Source of the DNA: Bog-473 sp963809825
GTDB taxonomy: Bacteria > Actinomycetota > Acidimicrobiia > Acidimicrobiales > RAAP-2
Length of the DNA stretch: 64,000 bases
Assembly (NCBI GenBank): GCA_963809825.1
Contig: CAWELJ010000003.1
Coordinates: 124,001 to 188,000, forward strand
Direction: 5' to 3'
Each line of letters opens with the position of its first letter. Position 1 is the first letter of the stretch. The notes under the pieces were generated by a model that had not been told where the DNA came from, ran no database searches, and was given only the letters and a program-made list of their open reading frames with translations. The position numbers were made by a program, and so were the translations under genes. Positions 1 through 7,206 of the stretch are shown in pieces.

Positions 1-1217
1 ACCACAACGTCCCGACCACCGACATCGACAAGCCCGTGGCCGACCCGGTGTCGGCCCAGCAGCTGAAGGTCCTCAACGACAACACCGCCGAATTCGGCAT
101 CACCTGCTACCCCATGGGCGACGCCAACCAGGGCATCGTCCACATCATCGGGCCCGAGCAGGGCTGGACGCAGCCCGGCATGACGATCGTGTGCGGCGAC
201 AGCCACACGTCGACCCACGGTGCCTTCGGCGCACTCGCCTTCGGGATCGGCACCAGCGAGGTCGAGCACGTGCTGGCCACCCAGACGCTCCCCCAGGTGC
301 GCCCGAAGACGATGGCGGTCACCGTCGAGGGCGAGCTCGCTCCCGGTGCGACGGCCAAGGACATCGCGCTGGCGGTCATCGGCGCCATCGGCACCGGCGG
401 CGGCATCGGGCACGTGATCGAGTACCGCGGATCGGCCATCCGGGCCCTCTCCATGGAGGGGCGCATGACGCTGTGCAACATGTCGATCGAGGGCGGGGCG
501 CGGGCGGGCCTGGTGGCTCCCGACGAGACGACATTCGCCTACGTGCAGGGCCGCGACCATGCGCCCGTCGGCGAGGACTGGGACGCCGCGCTGGCCTACT
601 GGCGCACCCTGCCGACCGACGAGGGAGCGACCTTCGACAAGGAGGTCGTGCTCGACGCGTCCGCCATCACGCCGCACGTGACCTGGGGCACGAACCCCGC
701 CCAGGTGGTGCCCCTGGCCGGATCGGTGCCCGACCCCTCCGCCCTGGCCGACGCCGGCGACCGGGAGGCGGCCGAACGGGCACTGGCCTACATGGGCCTG
801 CAGGCCGGGACGCCGATGCGGGAGATCAAGGTCGACACGGTGTTCCTCGGCAGTTGCACGAACTCGCGCATCGAGGATTTCCGGGCCGCCGCCGCCGTGC
901 TCGAGGGCCGGAGCGTCCACGACGGCCTGCGCGCCCTCGCCGTGCCGGGCTCGCACCGCGTCAAGGTGCAGGCGGAGAACGAAGGCCTGGACAAGGTGTT
1001 CCTCGCGGCCGGCTTCGAGTGGCGCGAGCCGGGCTGCTCCATGTGCCTCGCCATGAACCCCGACAAGCTGGCCGTCGGCGAGCGTTGCGCGTCGACCTCG
1101 AACCGCAACTTCGAGGGGCGCCAGGGCCGCGGCGGGCGCACCCACCTGGTGTCCCCCGCCGTCGCCGCGGCGACCGCCGTGGCGGGGACGTTCGCTACCC
1201 CGGAGGACCTGGACTGA
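1..1217 (+). CDS. leuC: 3-isopropylmalate dehydratase large subunit, 5' end cut off by window
   Basis: LeuC with LeuD isomerises 2-isopropylmalate to 3-isopropylmalate in leucine synthesis. Reading from base 3, the first residues are HNVPTTDI, a motif that follows the first ~60 residues of LeuC, so the start lies outside the window; about 405 codons are present. The [4Fe-4S] ligands are visible in FLGSCTNSR and in GCSMCLAMNPDK. The stop codon TGA shares its last base with the ATG of leuD (TGATG), so the two are translationally coupled. Family identity is clear; an ATG/GTG-initiated model beginning at base 36 would be an artefact of truncation. Confidence 0.96.
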   Translation, partial: HNVPTTDIDKPVADPVSAQQLKVLNDNTAEFGITCYPMGDANQGIVHIIGPEQGWTQPGMTIVCGDSHTSTHGAFGALAFGIGTSEVEHVLATQTLPQVRPKTMAVTVEGELAPGATAKDIALAVIGAIGTGGGIGHVIEYRGSAIRALSMEGRMTLCNMSIEGGARAGLVAPDETTFAYVQGRDHAPVGEDWDAALAYWRTLPTDEGATFDKEVVLDASAITPHVTWGTNPAQVVPLAGSVPDPSALADAGDREAAERALAYMGLQAGTPMREIKVDTVFLGSCTNSRIEDFRAAAAVLEGRSVHDGLRALAVPGSHRVKVQAENEGLDKVFLAAGFEWREPGCSMCLAMNPDKLAVGERCASTSNRNFEGRQGRGGRTHLVSPAVAAATAVAGTFATPEDLD

Positions 1218-1807
1218 TGGAACCCGTCGTCGTCGTCACCGGACGCGCCGTGCCCCTCGACCGCACGGACGTCGACACCGACCAGATCATCCCGTCCGAC
1301 TGGCTCAAGCGCGTGGAGCGGACCGGGTTCGGGGCCGGGCTCTTCTCGGAGTGGCGCGACGACCGGGACTTCGTGCTCAACGACCCCGAGTTCGTCGGTG
1401 CGACGATCCTCGTGGCCGGGCACAACTTCGGCACGGGCTCGTCCCGTGAACACGCTGTATGGGCGTTGATGGACTTCGGGTTCCAGGCCGTCGTGTCGTC
1501 GCGCTTCGCCGACATCTTCCGCAACAACTGCACGAAGCAGGGGCTGCTCCCGGTGCAGGTCACCGAGGAGCTCGACCGGGCCCTGCTCGACGCGGTGGCG
1601 AAGGACCCCTCGCTCGAGATCACGATCGACGTGGCGCGCGGGACGATCGAGGCGCCGGCGGCCGGGCTGGCCGGGACGTTCCCGCTCGACGAGTTCACCC
1701 GCGAGCGCCTGCTCCACGGCTGGGACGACATCGGGCTTTCGCTGCGCTACGCCGACGACATCACGGCCTACGAGCGACGCCGACCGGCCTTCCTTCCCTC
1801 CGCCTGA
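1217..1807 (+). CDS. leuD: 3-isopropylmalate dehydratase small subunit
   Basis: 196 residues, normal for LeuD. It supplies the swivel domain that completes the active site of LeuC. Family motifs are the early DVDTDQIIPSDWLK, and GHNFGTGSSREHAVWAL, which binds the substrate. The ATG overlaps the leuC stop by one base, which fixes the start. The gene ends in SLRYADDITAYERRRP, typical of the actinobacterial form. No leuB is seen in the window; leuA lies 5 kb downstream on the other strand. Confidence 0.96.
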   Translation: MEPVVVVTGRAVPLDRTDVDTDQIIPSDWLKRVERTGFGAGLFSEWRDDRDFVLNDPEFVGATILVAGHNFGTGSSREHAVWALMDFGFQAVVSSRFADIFRNNCTKQGLLPVQVTEELDRALLDAVAKDPSLEITIDVARGTIEAPAAGLAGTFPLDEFTRERLLHGWDDIGLSLRYADDITAYERRRPAFLPSA

Positions 1808-1811
1808 CCGG

Positions 1812-1837
1812 ACCGACAGCACCGACAGAACCGACAG
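1812..1837 (+). repeat. Three direct copies of ACCGACAG, period 9
   Basis: ACCGACAG occurs at 1812-1819, 1821-1828 and 1830-1837, in the 39-base gap between leuD and the next gene. It is a small tandem repeat with no hairpin and no obvious promoter. It could be slippage-derived spacer; no function is claimed. Confidence 0.6.
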
Positions 1838-1846
1838 GACTGGCCC

Positions 1847-2728
1847 GTGGTCGACTTCCGCCCCATGACCGATGCCGACGTGCCCGCCGCGGTGGCGGCC
1901 TTCGACAGCGGGTTGCTGGCCGTGCTCGCCCGCCACCAGCTGCCGGTCACCGGCAATTCCATCCAGGACGAGCGCCGGCGCCTGGACCGTACCCGCCACT
2001 TCCTCGGGACGGACCCCGGCGGGTCCTGGGTGGCCGAGGAGGGTGGCGCCGTCATCGGGATGTCGCAGTCCTTCGTGCGCGAGGACTACTGGATGCTCTC
2101 GCAACTTGGCACCCTGCCCGGCCGCCAGGGCCACGGCGTCGGACGCGAGCTGCTCCGACTCGCGCTCTCGCACGGCGACCCGGAGAGCCCGGGGACGATC
2201 CAGTGCTCGCGCGACCCCAAGGCGATGGCGCTGTACACGAGTTTCGGGTTCGTCCTCCATCCGGTGGTGGCGGCATGGGGCGTCATGCGACCGGGATCGA
2301 TCGGGCGGCCGCCCGAGGTGGTCCGCCTCGAGCCCGACGAGGTCACCGAGCGCGAGCTGGAGGTGATCGCCGGGATCGACCGAGCGGTGCGCGGGTCGGC
2401 CCGGTCGGTCGACATCGTCTCGATGCTCGCCCATCCCGGGTGCCGGTTGCTGCTCCATGCGGACCGGGGTTACGCGGTGGCGCGGGACGAACGCATCGTC
2501 ACGCTCGGCGCCCGGCAGGAGGAATCGGCGTCGCTCGTCCTGCGGGCCATGCTGGCCGAGGCGCCGGTGGGCGAGACGATCGAGATCAACTGGCTCACCT
2601 CGGCACAGCAGTGGGCCATCCGGGTGGTGGTCGAGGCCGGGATCGAGCTCCAGCCCTACGGGCCGGTGATGGTGCGCGGCATGGACGGCCCGCCCATGCC
2701 CTACATCCCGAGCGGCGGGTACGGCTGA
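1847..2728 (+). CDS. GNAT-family N-acetyltransferase, two-domain
   Basis: 293 residues starting at GTG. The N-terminal half (about 1-150) carries the GNAT acetyl-CoA loop in the form GTLPGRQGHGVGRELLRLAL, followed by the typical ALYTSFGFVLHP strand-helix end. The C-terminal half is also GNAT-like but lacks a clear pyrophosphate loop, so this looks like a double GNAT in which only the first domain is likely catalytic. Substrate is unknown. It lies 39 bases after leuD on the same strand and may be read through from the leu transcript, but nothing ties its function to leucine. Confidence 0.85.
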   Translation: MVDFRPMTDADVPAAVAAFDSGLLAVLARHQLPVTGNSIQDERRRLDRTRHFLGTDPGGSWVAEEGGAVIGMSQSFVREDYWMLSQLGTLPGRQGHGVGRELLRLALSHGDPESPGTIQCSRDPKAMALYTSFGFVLHPVVAAWGVMRPGSIGRPPEVVRLEPDEVTERELEVIAGIDRAVRGSARSVDIVSMLAHPGCRLLLHADRGYAVARDERIVTLGARQEESASLVLRAMLAEAPVGETIEINWLTSAQQWAIRVVVEAGIELQPYGPVMVRGMDGPPMPYIPSGGYG

Positions 2729-2732
2729 GCCG

Positions 2733-2941
2733 CTAACAGGCTCGGCCGTGGTAGCAGTTGAGGGGGACGGTGGTCGGGCTCGTGGCGGCGCGGGTCCCAC
2801 CTGGGTCTTCGCTGCGGTGGTCGGGCCGCCGGCGAAGTGCACCGAGGCGATGACGAGGAGGGCAACCAGCGCTGCCGCGGCAACGATTGCTGCGGCGAGG
2901 GCACGGATGCTGTGCATGGAGGGGAGGGCAATGGCCTGCAC
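2733..2941 (-). CDS. Candidate small secreted peptide, apparently frameshifted
   Basis: On the minus strand a GTG at 2941 is preceded by a strong ribosome site (AAAGGAGAA, 6 bases away). It begins a peptide with a basic start and a hydrophobic stretch (about residues 12-35, AAAIVAAAALVALLVIAS), as in a signal peptide or single membrane anchor. In that frame no stop is met until deep inside leuC, on the opposite strand, which is not believable. One frame over, the same DNA reads TSPTTVPLNCYHGRAC and stops at 2733, a natural end for a Thr/Pro-linked secreted peptide. A single indel near 2800 would join the two. No family recognised. Confidence 0.3.
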
Positions 2942-3058
2942 GGTTCGTTCTCCTTTCAACTTCGGGCCGGAGACTCCGGCCCTGATCGAAGGGTACGAAC
3001 TGACCCAGTTCGTGCCATCGGGAGCCGACACCCAATTTGGCGCCAGGTGTTCCCTACG

Positions 3059-3763
3059 TCACCTCTTGAGGTCGAGGGCAGCCGCGATCCTGGCCGCCTC
3101 ATGACGGTCACGCGCCCCGACCTTTCGCAAGATCGACGAGACGTGATGGTCAACCGTCTTGGGCGAGACGTCGAGACGCTCGGCGATCTCGGCATTCACG
3201 ACGAGCGCAGGCAGCTGGTCGATGCGGCGACCGACGACCTTGAGCAGGTCGAGCGTGGCGTCATCGGCCCACTGGACGTCCTCGATCACCGCGATGCGCG
3301 GGCCACCCTCGGCCCGGAGGAGGCCGAGGAAGGCCGAGGACACCTGATGGCGATCGCCCGCGTCGATTGCCTGGCGCAACCCGGGCGGGCCCTGATCGGC
3401 CATGTCCAAGATGGGCCCCAGAGGTCGCGGCGGAGTCACCGGGTCACACGCGCCCCAGAGCACCCGGCCTTCCCGGCCGCTGGTGAACGCCTTGACGAGC
3501 GTGCTCTTCCCAATGCCAGCTTCGCCTCGCACGAGCACGAGTCGGCCCCCGTGCCAGACCGCCTCGCCGAGTAGCGAGTCGAGCCCACCCAGGAGCGCCT
3601 CGCGCTCGAGCACCACCACCGGCCCGATGGTACCGCCTGGCGCTTCGCCCTCCCCGGGGAGCGTGACCGCCGGTCCCGTGGTCGTCAGCTGTAGAAGTAC
3701 GACGTCAGACCTCGGCGGCCGAAGTGTGGGCCGCCCGGTCGGCGAAGCGCCGCAGCCCGGCAC
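3059..3763 (-). pseudogene. LuxR-family ATP-binding (LAL/MalT-type) regulator lacking its whole middle
   Basis: The reading frame is open for 234 residues, but this family is usually about 900. Residues 53-189 are the N-terminal AAA-type ATPase: Walker A GEAGIGKST at 80-88, Walker B RIAVIEDVQWAD at 156-167, ending in LPALVV. Residue 190 begins NAEIAERLDVSPKTVDHHVSSILRK, the LuxR helix-turn-helix normally found at the extreme C-terminus. The sensor and TPR middle, about 650 residues, is absent and the join near 3196 is in frame. The 3763 start overlaps the upstream gene by 59 bases; GTG codons at 3619, 3616 or 3613, just before LEREALLGGL, are likelier starts. It could still encode a mini-regulator, but loss of function is likelier. 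Confidence 0.75.
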
Positions 3764-4193
3764 CCCAGCCCTCGGGCGAGCCGACCGCGTCGCGCATCGC
3801 CTCCCAGCCGTCGCCGTGACGGTCGATGTGACGGTGCTCGAGCTCGACCCGCGTGCGGCCCTCGCCCTCGGGGTGGAAGCGCACCTCGACCTCGCTCGTG
3901 CGGCCCGGGTCGGCCTCGATCTGCCACTGCAGGCTGATGTCCCAGCTGAACACGACCCGGCTCGGAGGCTCGTAGGCGAGCACGCGTGCCCAGCGGCACT
4001 CGCTCCCGTCCGTCCCGACGTCGTAGACGTGCCCGCCCACCTTGGGCTCGAAGGTCATGGACGCCAGCGGCGCCTGCAAAATGTGGTGCTCGGGCGGCCA
4101 CCAGCTCCCGATGTCCTCGGTGAACACCGAGAACGCCCGGTCGACGGGCGCGTCGACGACGATGGTCGTGGTCACGGCGGCGGTGTCGGTCAT
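3705..4193 (-). CDS. SRPBCC (AHSA1/START-like) domain protein
   Basis: 162 residues of the SRPBCC fold: N-terminal strand TTTIVVDAPVDRAFSVFTEDIGSWWPPEHHI, a central GGHVYDVGTDGSECRWARVLAYEPPSRVVFSWD and a C-terminal long helix. This family binds hydrophobic ligands; a specific ligand cannot be read from sequence. Its ATG overlaps the stop of the upstream ArsR gene by four bases (ATGA), the classic ArsR-SRPBCC pair of actinobacteria, so its expression is controlled by that repressor. The C-terminus overlaps the longest reading of the deleted LAL regulator. Confidence 0.88.
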   Translation of the reverse strand: MTDTAAVTTTIVVDAPVDRAFSVFTEDIGSWWPPEHHILQAPLASMTFEPKVGGHVYDVGTDGSECRWARVLAYEPPSRVVFSWDISLQWQIEADPGRTSEVEVRFHPEGEGRTRVELEHRHIDRHGDGWEAMRDAVGSPEGWGAGLRRFADRAAHTSAAEV

Positions 4194-4513
4194 GGGGTCT
4201 CCTCCTGTTGGTCCTGTCGTTCCACTCGCGCCTTGAACGAGTGCAGTGCGGTGTTCCAGAAGCGGTCGAGGTAGTCGCGCAACCCGGCGACCCCGTCGGG
4301 GTCGAGGCTGTAGATCCGCCGCGTCCCCACCTGCACGTCGCGCACGAGGCCGGCGTCCTTGAGCACCTTGAGGTGCTGGGACACGGCCGGGCGGCTGACG
4401 GGCAGCCGGGCGGCGAGGTCGACGACCGCCGAGGGCCGCTCGCCGAGCTGCTCGAAGATGGCCCGCCGGGTCGGGTCACCCAGCGTGCCGAGGGCTTGAG
4501 AGTTAGCTACCAC
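4190..4513 (-). CDS. ArsR-family winged-helix repressor
   Basis: 107 residues. The winged helix reads LGDPTRRAIFEQLGERPSAVVDLAARLPVSRPAVSQHLKVLKDAGLVRD, followed by the RRIYSLDPDG wing. No metal-binding cysteines are present, as in ArsR proteins that partner SRPBCC genes. The start is GTG at 4513, which lies inside a nested palindrome and about 9 bases after a -10-like element, so the mRNA is probably leaderless. It is the first gene of a two-gene operon with the SRPBCC gene and probably represses itself. Confidence 0.9.
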   Translation of the reverse strand: MVANSQALGTLGDPTRRAIFEQLGERPSAVVDLAARLPVSRPAVSQHLKVLKDAGLVRDVQVGTRRIYSLDPDGVAGLRDYLDRFWNTALHSFKARVERQDQQEETP

Positions 4514-4550
4514 TTACGGTAAGTATTAACTAACTGATGGGCCCCGTCAA
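4501..4550 (-). promoter_or_regulatory. ArsR promoter with nested double palindrome operator
   Basis: Reading plus-strand coordinates, AGTTAG (4501-4506) pairs with CTAACT (4530-4535) and ACTTAC (4512-4517) pairs with GTAAGT (4519-4524) around the single base 4518; both arm pairs are perfect and the two spacers are 5 bases each. On the minus strand TTGACG (4545-4550) followed after 16 bases by TAATAC forms a promoter whose expected start point is at or next to the GTG of the ArsR gene. An operator lying on the -10 and start codon is what autorepression requires. AT-rich in a very GC-rich setting. Confidence 0.75.
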
Positions 4551-4576
4551 GGCCCGGCGTGGACCCCCGTTTACGG

Positions 4577-4879
4577 CTACGGCAGCAGGCGGTAGGAGCC
4601 GACGGCGGTGGCGTCGGCCGGGGTGGGTCCCTCGACCACCCGGTCGGCGATGCCGGCCTGGAACGCCGCGAACGCGGCCGAGGTGGTCAGGGGGTTCTCG
4701 GCGCCGTCGATGACGGCCAGATGGACGAAGCTCACCCCGTCGTCGAGACGGAACGCGGCATAGTGCAGCCCCTCGGGCCTTGCGTCGGCGAGCTCGGCGA
4801 AGACGGCGCGGATGAGGCGCTCGTTCTCGTCGGCGTGTTCGGGCTTGGTCCGGTAGCGGACCACTTTGGTCACTGGCAC
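4577..4879 (-). CDS. Small dimeric alpha/beta-barrel (ABM-like) protein
   Basis: About 100 residues starting VPVTKVVRYRTKPEHADENERLIRAVF and ending GSYRLLP. The layout (strand, long helix, strand containing FRLDDGVSFVHLAVIDG, helix FAAFQAGIADR) is that of antibiotic-biosynthesis-monooxygenase-like dimeric barrels. I chose GTG at 4879 because AAGGAG lies 5 bases upstream; GTG at 4885 is possible. It is the last gene of the run ArsR2-SRPBCC-hypothetical-this gene. No substrate can be inferred; many members are uncharacterised. Confidence 0.75.
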   Translation of the reverse strand: MPVTKVVRYRTKPEHADENERLIRAVFAELADARPEGLHYAAFRLDDGVSFVHLAVIDGAENPLTTSAAFAAFQAGIADRVVEGPTPADATAVGSYRLLP

Positions 4880-4908
4880 GGTCACTCCTTCTCCATGTGT
4901 CGTCGCCG

Positions 4909-5313
4909 TCAGGTGGCGCGCATCCGGTTGTTGCGCGCGTCGTGGGTGACCTCGGCCAGGCCGAGCGCCTCGAGGAGGGGCGGCAGGTACATGCCGAAGC
5001 GTCCGCGGTACCCCTTGCGCAGTCCGTACCAACCCCCGATCGGATTGTCGGGGGAACGGCCCCACGCCTCCACGGTGCCGTCGGCGGCCGGCTTCTTCTC
5101 GTCCGCCGCGCCCAGCGGCACCCAGTCGCCCTGCCCGGACAACCAGGCGTGCAGATCCTCGATCGCCCGCAGGTCGTAGGTGAGCTTCGTGGACCCGACC
5201 TGGCACACAAGGACCGCCGGCTCCGCCTGCTCGTCCCGGTACATCGTGTACTCCGAGCTCCCCGGTGGGGTCTTCAGCACCCAGGGGTCCTCCTTGGTCC
5301 CGCTCGCCATCAC
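4909..5313 (-). CDS. Conserved hypothetical protein
   Basis: 134 residues beginning MMASGTKEDPWVLKTPPG. It has no signal peptide or membrane segment. Conserved-looking blocks are SSEYTMYRDEQ, LRAIEDLHAWLSGQGDWVPLG and NPIGGWYGLRKGYRGRFGMYLPPLLEALGLAEV. I do not recognise a function. The start overlaps the stop of the upstream SRPBCC reading frame by four bases (ATGA), so it is part of the second ArsR-SRPBCC operon. The tight coupling suggests a shared role with the SRPBCC protein. Confidence 0.75.
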   Translation of the reverse strand: MMASGTKEDPWVLKTPPGSSEYTMYRDEQAEPAVLVCQVGSTKLTYDLRAIEDLHAWLSGQGDWVPLGAADEKKPAADGTVEAWGRSPDNPIGGWYGLRKGYRGRFGMYLPPLLEALGLAEVTHDARNNRMRAT

Positions 5314-5757
5314 GCAGCTCCTCTCTCGACGGCTTCCGCGAAGTGCGGCAGCAGCGAGTCCCAGCCGGCGCGGTTGCGGTCACGCCACGTGTCCGCCGTG
5401 TCGCCCAGGCGCTCCCAGCCGCTGTGCTCGATCTCGATCCGGGTGCGGTCCTCACCGTCGTCGACGAAGCGGATCTCGACCTCGGTCGCATCGGCGCGGT
5501 CCCGCCCCAGGTGCCACCGGTAGGCCAACCGTCGGGGCGGCTCCCAGACCGTCACCTCACCCCACGTGTGCTTCACGCCCGACGGACGTCTCGTAGATCT
5601 GCCCTCCCGGCCGGCTCTCGAGCACGATCGCGTCGGGACCACCGCTGACGGTGTGGTCGGGCGGCCACCAGGTCCCGATCTGCGACGTCCACACGGCGAA
5701 CGCGTGCCGGGGCGGGCAGTCGACGTCGAACGTGATGTGGAGCGGCGCGCCCGTCAC
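5310..5757 (-). pseudogene. SRPBCC domain protein interrupted by one-base frameshift
   Basis: The first 57 or so residues, from ATG 5757 (MTGAPLHITFDVDCPPRHAFAVW, then WWPPDHTVSGGPD and GGQIYETS), are in one frame; the rest, from GVKHTWGEVTVWEPPRRLAYRWHLGRD to the stop at 5310, is in another. Together they form a normal ~148-residue SRPBCC protein. The break lies at about 5578-5584, where the minus strand reads GTCGGGCGTG; removing one G of GGG restores the frame as S-V-G-V-K-H. Starts and stops on both sides still overlap neighbours by four bases, so the operon architecture is intact and an assembly error is as likely as a true mutation. Confidence 0.85.
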
Positions 5758-6080
5758 CCGGGCCCCGCTCCGGTGTTCTCTGCGAGCAAGCGGAACCGGG
5801 CGGCGGCGTTGCCCCAGACCCCCTCGAGATACTCCTGGACCGCCTGCAGCCCCTCGTCGCGGAGGTGATAGATCCGCCGGTTCCCCTGGGCCTCCTCGGC
5901 CACCATCCCCGCGTCCTTCAGGAGGCGCAGGTGGCGCGAGACGGCGGGGCGGCTGATGGGCAGCTCGGCCGCGATCTCGTGCACCGGCATGTCGCCGTTG
6001 CTGAGGAGCCGCAGGATCTCGCGCCGCGTCGGGTCACCCAAGGCGTCGAACGGATCGCCGGCGGTCTCCGCCACGGGCAC
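5754..6080 (-). CDS. ArsR-family winged-helix repressor (second copy)
   Basis: 108 residues with FDALGDPTRREILRLLSNGDMPVHEIAAELPISRPAVSRHLRLLKDAGMV, closely similar to the ArsR protein 1.5 kb away. No metal-site cysteines. Its stop overlaps the ATG of the SRPBCC gene (ATGA), so it heads a four-gene operon: repressor, SRPBCC, hypothetical, ABM-like. Tandem palindromes 60 bases upstream are the likely operator. Confidence 0.9.
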   Translation of the reverse strand: MPVAETAGDPFDALGDPTRREILRLLSNGDMPVHEIAAELPISRPAVSRHLRLLKDAGMVAEEAQGNRRIYHLRDEGLQAVQEYLEGVWGNAAARFRLLAENTGAGPG

Positions 6081-6139
6081 CGGTTCAGGCCCCCGGCCCG
6101 GGACGCTCGGCCCGCACCGCCCGGCGGCCGCAGAAGGTC

Positions 6140-6174
6140 GGTAACATTTTGGTTACCGTAACAGACCGGTTACG
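6140..6174. promoter_or_regulatory. Two adjoining GTAAC-N6-GTTAC inverted repeats, candidate ArsR operator
   Basis: GGTAAC (6140-6145) and GTTACC (6152-6157) form one perfect inverted repeat with a 6-base spacer; CGTAAC (6157-6162) and GTTACG (6169-6174) form a second with the same spacer. The two repeats abut, placing half-sites at regular intervals. They sit in the 154-base gap between the ArsR gene (start 6080) and the divergently placed 3' end of the cNMP gene. The only regulator adjacent is the ArsR protein. Confidence 0.65.
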
Positions 6175-6234
6175 TTCAGGCAATGCCCCGCCGGCACGAT
6201 CGCGGCCGGGGGGCCGCTGCGGCCTGTCGCCGGC

Positions 6235-6648
6235 TCAGGCCGCGTTGCGCAGGGCTCTCCACTCGACGGTCTGGCGCACCTTCTCGGCGACCGAGGGCGC
6301 GACCTCGATGATCCGGCGGAACTCGCTCGGCGAGCCCACGTAGATCACCATGTCGGTGACGGCCGTGACGGTGGCGTTGCGCCTGGCGCGCCCCCGCTCT
6401 CCGAGCAGGGCCATCTCACCGGCCAGGTCACCGGGGCCCAGCGTGGCGATGGTGTGGCCACCCTGGCTCACGTCGGCCTCGCCCCGGGCGATGACCATGA
6501 ACTCGTTCCCGAAGCCGCCCTCGCTGACCAGCACCTTCCCCGCCGGGACGGTGAGCATCGTGAGCTGCCGGGCGATCTCCGCCAACTCCGTCCGGCTCGT
6601 CTCCGCGAAGAGGGCCATTTCCTTCAGATCGTGTCTGGGTAGACGCAC
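6235..6648 (-). CDS. Cyclic-nucleotide-binding domain protein
   Basis: 137 residues, a single cNMP-binding beta-roll. The phosphate-binding cassette is seen as GDLAGEMALLGERGRARRNATVTA, matching the family pattern GE...R.A. There is no helix-turn-helix, so it is not a Crp-type regulator; such stand-alone domains often sense cAMP or act in trans. GTG at 6648 was chosen because GGAAGGAG lies 5 bases upstream; a GTG at 6663 is possible. A TTGACA element upstream near 6705 may be its -35 box. Confidence 0.85.
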   Translation of the reverse strand: MRLPRHDLKEMALFAETSRTELAEIARQLTMLTVPAGKVLVSEGGFGNEFMVIARGEADVSQGGHTIATLGPGDLAGEMALLGERGRARRNATVTAVTDMVIYVGSPSEFRRIIEVAPSVAEKVRQTVEWRALRNAA

Positions 6649-6720
6649 AGGATCTCCTTCCACGTTCTCCCGCCGCCCCAGAGTGTCGCCCGTCGGGCTG
6701 ATCTGTCAAGGTGCTAGGCG

Positions 6721-6748
6721 AGATACCTGCTATCTACAACACAGATAC
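6721..6748. promoter_or_regulatory. AT-rich spacer with small palindrome and MarR-like half-site
   Basis: This is the 105-base space between the cNMP gene and the end of the GNAT gene. AGATA (6721-6725) and TATCT (6731-6735) form an inverted repeat, followed by ACACAGATAC (6739-6748). The same ten bases occur at 55100-55109 inside the MarR operator, which is notable for AT-rich DNA in this GC-rich window. A shared regulator is possible but unproven. Confidence 0.35.
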
Positions 6749-6768
6749 AAGAAGGATTGTTCCCGCCG

Positions 6769-7206
6769 CTACCCGTCGAACCAGCGGTAGTGCGTCCAGC
6801 CCCCCATGGGCCGGGCCCCGAGGCGCTGGTAGAAGTCGATGGCCGTGGTGTTCCACTCGAGCACCTCCCACTCCAGGCGCCCGTCGGTCAGCTGGCGGAG
6901 GTGCGCCATGAGGGCGCCGGCGTGGCCCCGGCGGCGGTGCTCGGGCCGCACGTAGAGGTCCTCGAGCCAGATGCCCGTCTTGCCCAAGAAGGTGGAGAAC
7001 GTCCGGTACCACAGCGCGTGCGCGGCGAGGCCGCCGGCGTCGTCCTCGACGACCGAGTCGTGCACGACCGCGTCGGGCCCGAACAGCGTGCGGACGAGGT
7101 CGTCCTCGGTGATCTGCACCTGGTCCGAGAGGTGCTCGAACTCCGCCAGCTCGCGGATCATCGCCACCAGCTCGGGGACGTCCGCCTCGACCGCCGGGCG
7201 GATCAC
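6769..7206 (-). CDS. GNAT-family acetyltransferase (diamine/SSAT-like)
   Basis: 145 residues. It opens with VIRPAVEADVPELVAMIRELAEFE, the usual start of spermidine/spermine-type GNATs, and has the acetyl-CoA loop VRPEHRRRGHAGALMAHL followed by EWNTTAIDFYQRLGARPM. Likely acetylates an amine in the cytoplasm; the exact acceptor is not known. The GTG at 7206 overlaps the leuA stop by four bases (GTGA), so it is translationally coupled to leuA and falls under its attenuator. Confidence 0.86.
   Translation of the reverse strand: MIRPAVEADVPELVAMIRELAEFEHLSDQVQITEDDLVRTLFGPDAVVHDSVVEDDAGGLAAHALWYRTFSTFLGKTGIWLEDLYVRPEHRRRGHAGALMAHLRQLTDGRLEWEVLEWNTTAIDFYQRLGARPMGGWTHYRWFDG

Noticed and set aside
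788..3031. A 747-codon open frame on the minus strand
   Set aside because: It runs antisense through leuC, leuD and the GNAT gene and is rich in Arg, Gly and His, as expected of an unused frame in GC-rich DNA. Only its first ~30 codons look protein-like (see the candidate peptide).
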